Under the pieces are notes generated by a model, which had not been told where the DNA came from, searched no databases, and worked only from the letters and a program-made list of their open reading frames with translations. A DNA stretch of 41,160 bases from an uncultured Bacteroides sp. (GTDB lineage Bacteria; Bacteroidota; Bacteroidia; Bacteroidales; Bacteroidaceae), in NCBI GenBank assembly GCA_958477465.1, contig CAUEFX010000038.1, positions 1 to 41,160 of the forward strand, given 5' to 3'. Below are positions 17,044 to 24,573 of this stretch, in pieces. How positions within the stretch are numbered: position 1 is the stretch's first letter; each line of letters starts with the position of its first letter. Both the position numbers and the translations under genes were made by a program.

Positions 17044-20000
17044 ATGAGTTTATACGAAGGAGCGGTAAAAAAACCGATTATGACCTCCCTCTGCTTTCTT
17101 GCAGTGGTGATCTTTGGTCTGTTCTCTTTGTCAAAATTGCCTATCGACTTGTATCCGGATATCGATACGAATACGATCATGGTAATGACCGCTTATCCGG
17201 GTGCCAGTGCTTCGGATATAGAAAATAATGTGACTCGGCCGTTGGAAAATACGTTGAATGCCGTCAGTAATTTGAAGCATATCACTTCCCGGTCGTCAGA
17301 AAACATGTCTCTGATTACGTTGGAGTTCGAGTTTGGTAATGATATCGACGTATTGACGAACGATGTCCGTGACAAACTCGATATGGTAAGCTCGCAGCTT
17401 CCCGATGATGTGGAAAATCCCATCATTTTCAAGTTCAGTACGGATATGATTCCTATTGTACTGTTGTCTGTACAGGCCAATGAGAGCCAGTCGGCGCTTT
17501 ATAAGATCTTGGATGATCAAGTTGTGAATCCTTTGGCGCGTATTCCCGGCGTGGGTACCGTGTCTATTAGCGGTGCGCCGCAACGTGAAATCCAGGTTTA
17601 TTGTGATCCGAACAAATTGGAGGCTTACAATCTGTCGGTCGAGACTATCAGTTCCATTATCGGTGCCGAGAACAAGAATATTCCGGGTGGTAATTTCGAT
17701 ATAGGTAACGAGACTTATTCGTTGCGTGTAGAGGGTGAGTTTCAAGATTCCCGTCAGTTGGAGGATATTGTTGTAGGTACCCACAATGGTGCCAATGTCT
17801 ATTTGCGTGATGTAGCCCGTGTGGTGGATACGGTGGAAGAGCGTGCGCAGGAAACCTATAACAACGGAGTGAAGGGTGCGATGATTGTTGTGCAGAAACA
17901 GTCCGGTGCCAACTCCGTGGAGATCTCCAAAAAGGTGCAGGAAGCACTTCCCCGTTTGCAGAAGAATTTGCCGAGCGATGTAAAGTTGGGAGTTATCGTA
18001 GACACTTCCGATAACATCCTGAATACAATCGACAGTTTGGTGGAAACGGTGGTCTATGCGTTGTTGTTCGTGGTAATCGTGGTATTCCTTTTCCTGGGGC
18101 GCTGGAGGGCTACACTGATTATCTGTATCACTATCCCGCTTTCATTGATTGCCTCATTCATATATCTGGCTGTTACCGGAAATACGATTAACATCATTTC
18201 CTTGTCTTCGCTCTCTATTGCCATCGGTATGGTGGTGGATGATGCCATTGTGGTATTGGAAAACGTTACTACCCATATTGAGCGTGGCTCCGATCCGAAA
18301 CAGGCGGCTGTTCACGGAACGAACGAGGTAGCCATTTCCGTTATCGCATCCACGTTGACGATGATTGCCGTGTTCTTCCCGCTGACAATGGTGAGCGGTA
18401 TGTCCGGTGTCATGTTCAAACAGTTGGGATGGATGATGTGTGCCATCATGTTTATCTCTACCGTGTCTGCTTTGTCATTGACGCCGATGCTTTGTTCACA
18501 GTTGTTGAGGCTTCAGAAAAAGCAGTCGAAAGCATTTAAAGTGTTCTACCGGCCCATTGAGAAATCCTTGGACGGACTCGATTCCGGCTATGCACGTATG
18601 CTGAACTGGGCGGTTCGTCATCGTTCGATTGTCGTTTTCGGTTGTATCGTATTCTTTGTGGTCAGTCTGCTTTGCGCCAAAGGGATTGGTACGGAATTCT
18701 TCCCGGCACAGGATAATGCCCGTATTGCTGTGAAACTGGAATTGCCGATCGGTACCCGTAAGGAACTTGCACAAGAGATTTCAGAGAAGCTGACCAATTA
18801 TTGGTTGGAGCATTATAAAGGTATTATGAAGGTATGTAACTATACCGTAGGACAGGCCGACTCGGATAATACATTTGCTTCGATGCAGGACAACGGTTCG
18901 CATATTATCTCTTTCAATATCAGCTTGGTGGACCCAGGCGACCGTACTATAACGCTGGAACAAGTCTGCGATGAGATGCGCGAAGAGCTGAAGAAATATC
19001 CGGAATTCAGCAAGGCGCAGGTTATTCTCGGTGGTAGTAACACGGGTATGTCTGCTCAGGCAAGCGCCGACTTTGAAGTTTATGGTTATGATATGGCCAC
19101 TACTGATAGCGTGGCTGCCCGTCTGAAACGCCAGCTACTGGGTGTGAAAGGAGTATCTGAGGTGAATATCAGCCGTAGTGATTATCAACCGGAATACCAG
19201 GTGGATTTTGACCGCGAGAAACTGGCTTTGCATGGATTGAATCTTTCTACAGCCGCAACTTATCTGCGAAACCGAATTAACGGTTCGGTCGCTTCGAAGT
19301 ATCGTGAAGATGGCGATGAGTACGACATCAAAGTGCGTTATGCTCCCGAATATCGTACAAGTATCGAGAGCCTTGAAAATATTCTGGTATACAATGCTAA
19401 GGGAGAGGCTGTCCGCATTAAAGACCTCGGTACGGTGGTCGAACGTTTTGCCCCGCCTACCATCGAGCGTAAAGACCGTGAACGTATTGTTACTGTGTCT
19501 GCTGTAATTTCCGGTGCGCCGTTGGGTGATGTGGTAAATGCCGGTAATGCGATCATCAACAAGATGGAAATACCGTCGGGAGTGACGATACAGGTGTCCG
19601 GTTCTTATGAAGACCAGCAGGATTCGTTCCGTGATTTGGGAACTTTGGCAATCTTGATCGTGATTCTGGTATTTATCGTGATGGCGGCACAGTTTGAATC
19701 GCTGACCTATCCGTTTATCATTATGTTCTCTCTTCCGTTTGCATTCAGTGGTGTATTGATGGCTCTGTTCTTTACCAACAGCACACTGAGTGTCATGAGT
19801 CTGTTGGGAGCCATTATGTTGATTGGTATTGTGGTGAAGAACGGTATTGTACTTATCGACTATATCACGTTGTGCCGCGAACGCGGTCAGTCGGTGTTGC
19901 ATTCTGTAGTAACGGCCGGTAAGAGCCGTCTTCGTCCGGTATTGATGACTACTGCTACAACAGTTCTCGGTATGATTCCGATGGCAGTCGGCGGCGGACA

Positions 20001-20202
20001 AGGTTCGGAAATGTGGAGCCCGATGGCAATTGCGGTAATTGGAGGTCTGACGGTATCTACGATTCTCACGTTGGTTTTGATTCCGACGTTGTATTGTATA
20101 TTCGCTGGTACGGGTATCAAGCATCAGCGTAAGGTGATGAAGCGCAAACGTGAACTCGATATTTATTTTGAAGCGCACAAAGACGAGATTATAAAGAAAT
20201 AA
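17044..20202 (+). CDS. RND-family efflux permease (AcrB/MexB type, HAE1)
   Basis: The 1052-residue inner-membrane protein has 12 expected transmembrane segments and two large periplasmic loops. The proton-relay aspartates lie in the fourth segment (GMVVDDAIVVLENV) and the partner lysine in the tenth (IGIVVKNGIVLIDYI). The N-terminus KKPIMTSLCFLAVVIFGLFSL is typical of hydrophobe/amphiphile exporters rather than heavy-metal pumps. Substrates cannot be read from the sequence, but drugs, bile salts or other amphiphiles are typical for the family. It is the last large gene of the operon; a 10-bp perfect hairpin follows within 8 nt. Confidence 0.95.
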   Translation: MSLYEGAVKKPIMTSLCFLAVVIFGLFSLSKLPIDLYPDIDTNTIMVMTAYPGASASDIENNVTRPLENTLNAVSNLKHITSRSSENMSLITLEFEFGNDIDVLTNDVRDKLDMVSSQLPDDVENPIIFKFSTDMIPIVLLSVQANESQSALYKILDDQVVNPLARIPGVGTVSISGAPQREIQVYCDPNKLEAYNLSVETISSIIGAENKNIPGGNFDIGNETYSLRVEGEFQDSRQLEDIVVGTHNGANVYLRDVARVVDTVEERAQETYNNGVKGAMIVVQKQSGANSVEISKKVQEALPRLQKNLPSDVKLGVIVDTSDNILNTIDSLVETVVYALLFVVIVVFLFLGRWRATLIICITIPLSLIASFIYLAVTGNTINIISLSSLSIAIGMVVDDAIVVLENVTTHIERGSDPKQAAVHGTNEVAISVIASTLTMIAVFFPLTMVSGMSGVMFKQLGWMMCAIMFISTVSALSLTPMLCSQLLRLQKKQSKAFKVFYRPIEKSLDGLDSGYARMLNWAVRHRSIVVFGCIVFFVVSLLCAKGIGTEFFPAQDNARIAVKLELPIGTRKELAQEISEKLTNYWLEHYKGIMKVCNYTVGQADSDNTFASMQDNGSHIISFNISLVDPGDRTITLEQVCDEMREELKKYPEFSKAQVILGGSNTGMSAQASADFEVYGYDMATTDSVAARLKRQLLGVKGVSEVNISRSDYQPEYQVDFDREKLALHGLNLSTAATYLRNRINGSVASKYREDGDEYDIKVRYAPEYRTSIESLENILVYNAKGEAVRIKDLGTVVERFAPPTIERKDRERIVTVSAVISGAPLGDVVNAGNAIINKMEIPSGVTIQVSGSYEDQQDSFRDLGTLAILIVILVFIVMAAQFESLTYPFIIMFSLPFAFSGVLMALFFTNSTLSVMSLLGAIMLIGIVVKNGIVLIDYITLCRERGQSVLHSVVTAGKSRLRPVLMTTATTVLGMIPMAVGGGQGSEMWSPMAIAVIGGLTVSTILTLVLIPTLYCIFAGTGIKHQRKVMKRKRELDIYFEAHKDEIIKK

Positions 20203-20209
20203 CAAAATA

Positions 20210-20243
20210 GGACTATAAGTCGCTCTCAGGAGGCTTATAGTCC
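20210..20243 (+). terminator. Hairpin between the RND permease and the PII-like gene
   Basis: GGACTATAAG (20210-20219) and CTTATAGTCC (20234-20243) form a perfect 10-bp stem with a 14-nt loop. No T-run follows, so it may only attenuate or protect the upstream mRNA rather than fully terminate; the next ATG is 20 nt further on. Confidence 0.5.
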
Positions 20244-20263
20244 ATAAATAACCCTATGAAATA

Positions 20264-20557
20264 ATGAAATCAGTATTAATAACATTCGACCAGGCTTATT
20301 ATGAACGCATCATTGCTCTGCTGGACCGTTTGGGATGCCGGGGATTCACCTATTTGGAGCGTGTGCAGGGACGTGGTTCAAAGACCGGCGATCCGCACTT
20401 CGGAAGTCATGCCTGGCCAAGTATGTGTTCGGCCATCCTGTCGGTAGTTGAAGACGAAAAGGTAGACCCGCTGCTGGATACTTTACATAAAATGGATTTG
20501 CAAACGGAACAGCTCGGCTTACGGGCATTCGTCTGGAATATAGAACGAACGATCTGA
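20264..20557 (+). CDS. Small PII-like protein linked to the efflux operon
   Basis: The 97-residue protein fits a single ferredoxin-like/PII-like fold: a first strand (SVLITF), helix, second strand (GFTYLERVQGRG), a loop in the place of the PII T-loop (SKTGDPHFGSHAW), a third strand (SMCSAILSVVED) and a helix (VDPLLDTLHKMD). Such proteins trimerise and usually sense small ligands or bind a membrane partner. Similar small PII-like proteins occur next to RND pumps in other bacteria. It lacks the exact uridylylation and ATP-binding motifs of GlnB/GlnK, so nitrogen control is unlikely. Its position suggests a role with the pump; this is inference. An intrinsic terminator follows. Confidence 0.7.
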   Translation: MKSVLITFDQAYYERIIALLDRLGCRGFTYLERVQGRGSKTGDPHFGSHAWPSMCSAILSVVEDEKVDPLLDTLHKMDLQTEQLGLRAFVWNIERTI

Positions 20558-20581
20558 TTCGTATCGATCATTGACATAAAG

Positions 20582-20621
20582 AAGGAGAATCTCATGGATC
20601 ATGTGGATTTTCCTTTTTTTT
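20582..20621 (+). terminator. Intrinsic terminator of the efflux operon
   Basis: AAGGAGAATC pairs with GATTTTCCTT (one wobble) across a 14-nt loop and is followed by six further T at 20616-20621. The A-rich bases just upstream can extend the stem against the T-run. It lies 25 nt after the PII-like stop codon. Confidence 0.75.
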
Positions 20622-20691
20622 ATACGCCTTGTCTGTCTTCGCTTCAAGCGGAGATAAGCTACATCCCAGCATAAAAAAATGAACTCGTTCG

Positions 20692-20723
20692 TTTTATTCT
20701 GCTCTCAGTTTGCATTATCTTTG
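20692..20723 (+). promoter_or_regulatory. Candidate promoter of the O-acetylation cassette
   Basis: TATCTTTG at 20716-20723 matches the Bacteroides -7 consensus, and TTTT at 20692-20695, 20 nt upstream, is a one-mismatch -33 box. The first gene starts 54 nt downstream of the -7 box. Confidence 0.5.
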
Positions 20724-20739
20724 CAGACTCCTTATAACG

Positions 20740-20776
20740 ATATAAGAGAGTGCGATTTATAAATATAAGAGAGTGC
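20740..20776 (+). repeat. 14-bp direct repeat in the 5' leader, abutting the start codon
   Basis: ATATAAGAGAGTGC occurs at 20740-20753 and 20763-20776 (period 23). The second copy ends one base before the ATG at 20778. Both copies lie downstream of the predicted promoter, so they would be in the mRNA leader. Each contains a GAGAG stretch in the place of a ribosome-binding site. Confidence 0.7.
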
Positions 20777-20777
20777 A

Positions 20778-22151
20778 ATGAAGAATTATCTGAAATATTC
20801 GTTAGGACTTACTTCCTTTGTGATGATGGCTCTGATTGCAATGCATTGGTTACCGGCTATAACCATTGACGGACATACCATGCGGCGGGTGGACTTGCTG
20901 AGTGACATACGCCCGGCCCAGCCCGATATGGAAGAACTGCATACAGACAGCCTGCCGCCTGTGCCGACAGTAAAGCCGATTTTTGTAGATACTTGTCGCA
21001 CCGGCATGACTTGCATTGAAGATTACAGCGATTCTACCTTACGCGGTATGACTCCCTTTTATCGCGCGTTGGATGAAATCTCTTCCAAAGGGCGTCTGGT
21101 GCGTATTGCCGTTTTCGGCGACTCTTTTATTGAAGCCGATATATTTACTGCGGATTTGAGGGAAATGTTACAAAAACGTTTTGGGGGTTGTGGAGTGGGT
21201 TTTGTTACCATTACTTCCATGACCAACGGGTATCGTCCCACCGTGCGGCATACCTTTGACGGATGGTCGAGCCATGCTGTAACCGACAGTGTCTATTTTG
21301 ATCGCCGGAAGCAGGGGGTATCCGGGCATTATTTTATTCCCGCTGAAAAAGCATACGTTGAACTGCGCGGGCAGAATAAATATGCTTCTTTACTGGACAC
21401 CTGTCGGAAAGCATCCATCTTTTTCTATAATAAAGATACGGTCGATCTTACAGTTACTGTGAACCGCAGTGAAATGCAGAACCATCGTTTGGCACCCAAC
21501 GGGCATTTGCAGGCACTGCAAATCGACGGGCATATCGGTTCTATACGCTGGACGGTAAACCGGGCGGATTCCACTCTGTTTTACGGTATGGCCATGGACG
21601 GTGAGGAAGGCATCGTCGTCGATAATTTCTCTTTGCGTGGTAGTTCCGGCCTCTCTTTGCGGACAATTCCTGACGGCATGCTGGAAGAATTCAACAGGCA
21701 GCGCCCTTACGACCTTGTCATTTTACAATACGGCTTGAATGTGGCTACGCAGCGCGGATACAATTACGACAGTTATCAGAAGGGGCTGGTTACCGCTATC
21801 GAACACTTGAAGAAGTGTTTTCCGCAATCCGGTTTCTTGTTGCTTAGCGTTGGCGACCGTGATTATAAGACAGATACGGGCGAACTGCGCACGATGCCCG
21901 GTGTAAAGAATCTGATTCGTTATCAGCAGAATATTGCAGCAGAGAGCGGCATTGCTTTCTGGAACATGTTCGAGGCAATGGGCGGAGACGGCAGTATGGC
22001 AAAGCTGGTGCATGCCAAACCGTCGATGGCCAATTATGACTATACGCATATCAATTTTCGGGGAGGCAAGTATCTGGCCGGATTGCTTTATGAGACATTG
22101 CTTTATGGAAAAGAACAATACGACAGGAGACATGCTTATGAGACAGAATAA
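20778..22151 (+). CDS. SGNH/GDSL-fold hydrolase or acetyltransferase partner, membrane-anchored
   Basis: The 457-residue protein has an N-terminal membrane segment (LGLTSFVMMALIAMHWLP). The SGNH blocks are present: nucleophile motif FGDSFIEAD (Ser116), the oxyanion-loop asparagine in LQYGLN, and the Asp-x-x-His pair in YDYTHINFRGG near residue 426-430. A beta-rich insert separates the first and third blocks. Neighbouring MBOAT and SGNH genes point to envelope polysaccharide or peptidoglycan O-acetylation, as in the AlgI/AlgJ/AlgX and PatA/PatB systems. The stop overlaps the next gene by 14 nt. Confidence 0.8.
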   Translation: MKNYLKYSLGLTSFVMMALIAMHWLPAITIDGHTMRRVDLLSDIRPAQPDMEELHTDSLPPVPTVKPIFVDTCRTGMTCIEDYSDSTLRGMTPFYRALDEISSKGRLVRIAVFGDSFIEADIFTADLREMLQKRFGGCGVGFVTITSMTNGYRPTVRHTFDGWSSHAVTDSVYFDRRKQGVSGHYFIPAEKAYVELRGQNKYASLLDTCRKASIFFYNKDTVDLTVTVNRSEMQNHRLAPNGHLQALQIDGHIGSIRWTVNRADSTLFYGMAMDGEEGIVVDNFSLRGSSGLSLRTIPDGMLEEFNRQRPYDLVILQYGLNVATQRGYNYDSYQKGLVTAIEHLKKCFPQSGFLLLSVGDRDYKTDTGELRTMPGVKNLIRYQQNIAAESGIAFWNMFEAMGGDGSMAKLVHAKPSMANYDYTHINFRGGKYLAGLLYETLLYGKEQYDRRHAYETE

Positions 22152-23034
22152 ACCCTTATTTGTATTGTTGCTTGCTCTTCTTTCCGCATTGAAATTGCTG
22201 GCGCAAGACCCCTTGCCGGCTTGTCCGGCGGAAGGCAAAGTGATGCAGAGCGTCAGACCGATGAAAGAGATGAAGTTGCTTTATGATACGATACAAGTCC
22301 GGGTGGATTTTCCTGCTGCTTTTAAGGAGACGGAATGTAATGAGATTGTCGACAGCCTGGGTGTCTTGTCTCCCGTGTTGGAGCATCTGCGACTGGTGAA
22401 GGGAAGAATTCTGGAAGATACGGTACGTATCCTGCATATCGGAGACAGCCACATCCGGGGGCATATCTATCCTCAGACTACCGGACAGAGATTGACCGAA
22501 ACATTCGGCGCGGTATCTTATACAGATATGGGTGTCAATGGAGCGACTTGCCTTACTTTTACCCATCCCGACCGAATTGCTGCTATTGCCGCTTTGAAAC
22601 CGGAACTGCTGATACTCTCTTTCGGAACGAATGAGAGCCACAACAAACGTTACAACTCCAATTTGCACTATCATCAGATGGATGAACTGATTTCGCTGAT
22701 TCGCGACAGCTTGCCGGATGTACCGATTTTGTTGACCACTCCTCCCGGTTCATACGAAAGTTTTCGTCAGAAACGGAAACGCAGAACGTATGCTGTGAAT
22801 CCGCGAACGGTGATTGCTGTAAACACGATCCGGAAGTATGCCCATGATCATCATTTAGTCGTGTGGGATATGTACAATGTGGTTGGAGGTGAACGGCGTG
22901 CCTGTAAAAACTGGCAGGAAGCCGGTTTGATGCGCCCCGACCATGTGCATTACATGCCTGAAGGTTATACTCTTCAAGGCAATTTATTATACGAAGCCCT
23001 TATAAAAGCCTATAACGATTATGTTACCCATTGA
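22138..23034 (+). CDS. Second SGNH/GDSL-fold protein, secreted
   Basis: The 298-residue protein begins MRQNKPLFVLLLALLSALKLLAQ, a clear signal peptide. The open frame extends upstream to 21934, but that part lies inside the preceding gene and lacks a signal sequence. SGNH motifs are complete: HIGDSHIRG (Ser104), the glycine block in DMGVNGAT, FGTNES with the oxyanion Asn, and RPDHVHYMPEGY carrying the Asp/His pair. It is only distantly like the SGNH protein before it. It probably works in the periplasm on the same O-acetylation substrate, one partner acting as transferase and the other as transferase or esterase; the sequence does not decide which. Both its ends overlap the neighbours by 14 nt. 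Confidence 0.82.
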   Translation: MRQNKPLFVLLLALLSALKLLAQDPLPACPAEGKVMQSVRPMKEMKLLYDTIQVRVDFPAAFKETECNEIVDSLGVLSPVLEHLRLVKGRILEDTVRILHIGDSHIRGHIYPQTTGQRLTETFGAVSYTDMGVNGATCLTFTHPDRIAAIAALKPELLILSFGTNESHNKRYNSNLHYHQMDELISLIRDSLPDVPILLTTPPGSYESFRQKRKRRTYAVNPRTVIAVNTIRKYAHDHHLVVWDMYNVVGGERRACKNWQEAGLMRPDHVHYMPEGYTLQGNLLYEALIKAYNDYVTH

Positions 23035-24508
23035 TATTGATTTCAGCCGTCTCCATGAAGTGCTTGCATACGATCCGCAGGCCCCGTTGATATTTACCAG
23101 CGGAATATTTCTCTGGCTGTTTGCCGCCTTTATGGGAGTGTATGTACTTTTACAATATAAATACACGGCACGCATTCTGTTTGTCACCCTGTTCTCTTAT
23201 TATTTCTATTATAAGAGTAGCGGTACGTACTTTTTCCTGTTGGCATTTGTCACTGTGGGCGATTTTGTGTTTGCACGTTTGATGGACCGTACGACCGGTA
23301 AATACAGGCGAAAGGCATGGGTCGTTTTGAGCTTGTGCCTTAATTTGGGCTTACTTTGTTATTTCAAGTACACCAATTTTCTGGGTGGTGTGATTGCCTC
23401 GTTGATGGGCGGAGAGTTCACAGCTCTCGATATTTTTTTGCCGGTCGGCATTTCTTTCTTCACATTCCAGTCGCTCAGCTATACGATCGATGTCTATCGG
23501 CGGGAGATAAAGCCATTGACCAACCTGTTGGATTATGCTTTTTATGTCTCTTTCTTCCCGCAATTGGTGGCCGGGCCGATTGTCCGGGCACGCGATTTTA
23601 TTCCGCAGATTCGTAAGCCGCTCTATGTGTCACAGGAAATGTTCGGACGTGGGATATTCCTCATTGTGGCCGGTCTTTTCAAGAAAGCGGTAATCTCCGA
23701 TTACATCAGTATAAACTTCGTAGAACGCATATTCGATAACCCTACTCTTTATTCCGGAGTGGAGAATCTGATGGGGCTTTATGGATACGCTCTACAGATT
23801 TATTGCGATTTTTCCGGATACAGCGATATAGCCATTGGCATTGCACTCTTGCTGGGCTTTCATTTTAATATGAACTTTGATTCTCCTTATAAGTCGGCTT
23901 CCATTACCGAGTTCTGGAGACGCTGGCATATCTCTTTATCCAGTTGGTTACGCGATTATTTGTATATATCGCTGGGGGGAAACCGGCACGGGAAATTTCG
24001 TCAGTATCTCAATCTGATTATTACCATGTTTCTGGGCGGGTTGTGGCACGGTGCTTCCTGGAATTTTGTTCTTTGGGGCATGTTTCATGGAGTGGCACTG
24101 GCACTTCATAAAGCATGGATGAGCATTACCGGTCGTAAAAAGGGGGAGCAGAGTCATGGCATCCGTCGTTTTTTCGGAGTTATCATTACTTTTCATTTTG
24201 TTTGTTTCTGCTGGATTTTCTTCCGTAATGCCGATATACACAATTCGATGGATATGTTGAGGCAGATATTTACAGCGTTCCGTCCACAGCTCTTTCCACA
24301 ATTAGTCGAGGGGTATTGGGGAGTCTTTGTTTTGATGTTGTTGGGCTTTCTGCTTCATTTTGCTCCCGATCGGTGGGAAAATGCGGTTTGCCGCGGAGTA
24401 ATCCGCCTCCCCTTTCTCGGGAAGGCGGTATTGATGGTGGCTATGATTTATCTGGTCATTCAGATGAAGAGCAGTGAAATCCAGCCGTTCATTTACTTTC
24501 AATTTTGA
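23021..24508 (+). CDS. MBOAT-family O-acyltransferase (AlgI/DltB/PatA-like)
   Basis: The 495-residue integral membrane protein has about ten hydrophobic segments. Family landmarks are LPVGISFFTFQSLSYTIDVY (residues 142-161), SFFPQLVAGPIVRARDF, the ITEFWRRWHISLSSWLRDY loop, and GGLWHGASWNFVLWGMFHG, which contains the catalytic histidine. Proteins of this group pass acetyl groups across the inner membrane to SGNH partners that modify alginate, cellulose, peptidoglycan or other glycans. The two partner genes lie immediately upstream and the start overlaps the last by 14 nt. The glycan target cannot be read from the window. Confidence 0.92.
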   Translation: MLPIDIDFSRLHEVLAYDPQAPLIFTSGIFLWLFAAFMGVYVLLQYKYTARILFVTLFSYYFYYKSSGTYFFLLAFVTVGDFVFARLMDRTTGKYRRKAWVVLSLCLNLGLLCYFKYTNFLGGVIASLMGGEFTALDIFLPVGISFFTFQSLSYTIDVYRREIKPLTNLLDYAFYVSFFPQLVAGPIVRARDFIPQIRKPLYVSQEMFGRGIFLIVAGLFKKAVISDYISINFVERIFDNPTLYSGVENLMGLYGYALQIYCDFSGYSDIAIGIALLLGFHFNMNFDSPYKSASITEFWRRWHISLSSWLRDYLYISLGGNRHGKFRQYLNLIITMFLGGLWHGASWNFVLWGMFHGVALALHKAWMSITGRKKGEQSHGIRRFFGVIITFHFVCFCWIFFRNADIHNSMDMLRQIFTAFRPQLFPQLVEGYWGVFVLMLLGFLLHFAPDRWENAVCRGVIRLPFLGKAVLMVAMIYLVIQMKSSEIQPFIYFQF

Positions 24509-24573
24509 CCGGAATAATTCGTATGTAGCCGTTCATTGATCAGCTGTTCATCGCTTACTGCCGATCATTTGGA

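Noticed and set aside
19135..20205. A 356-codon open frame antisense to the RND permease
   Set aside because: Antisense to a certain gene, with a composition dominated by His, Arg, Asn and Thr and no domain.
21934..22137. Upstream extension of the second SGNH gene
   Set aside because: It overlaps the preceding gene over 200 nt and would hide the clear signal peptide that starts at 22138.
24509..24573. Possible terminator between the MBOAT gene and the GH20 gene
   Set aside because: Only short repeats (GTTCAT twice) and a weak GGAAA/TTTCC pairing inside the GH20 end are seen, with no T-run; not enough for a call.
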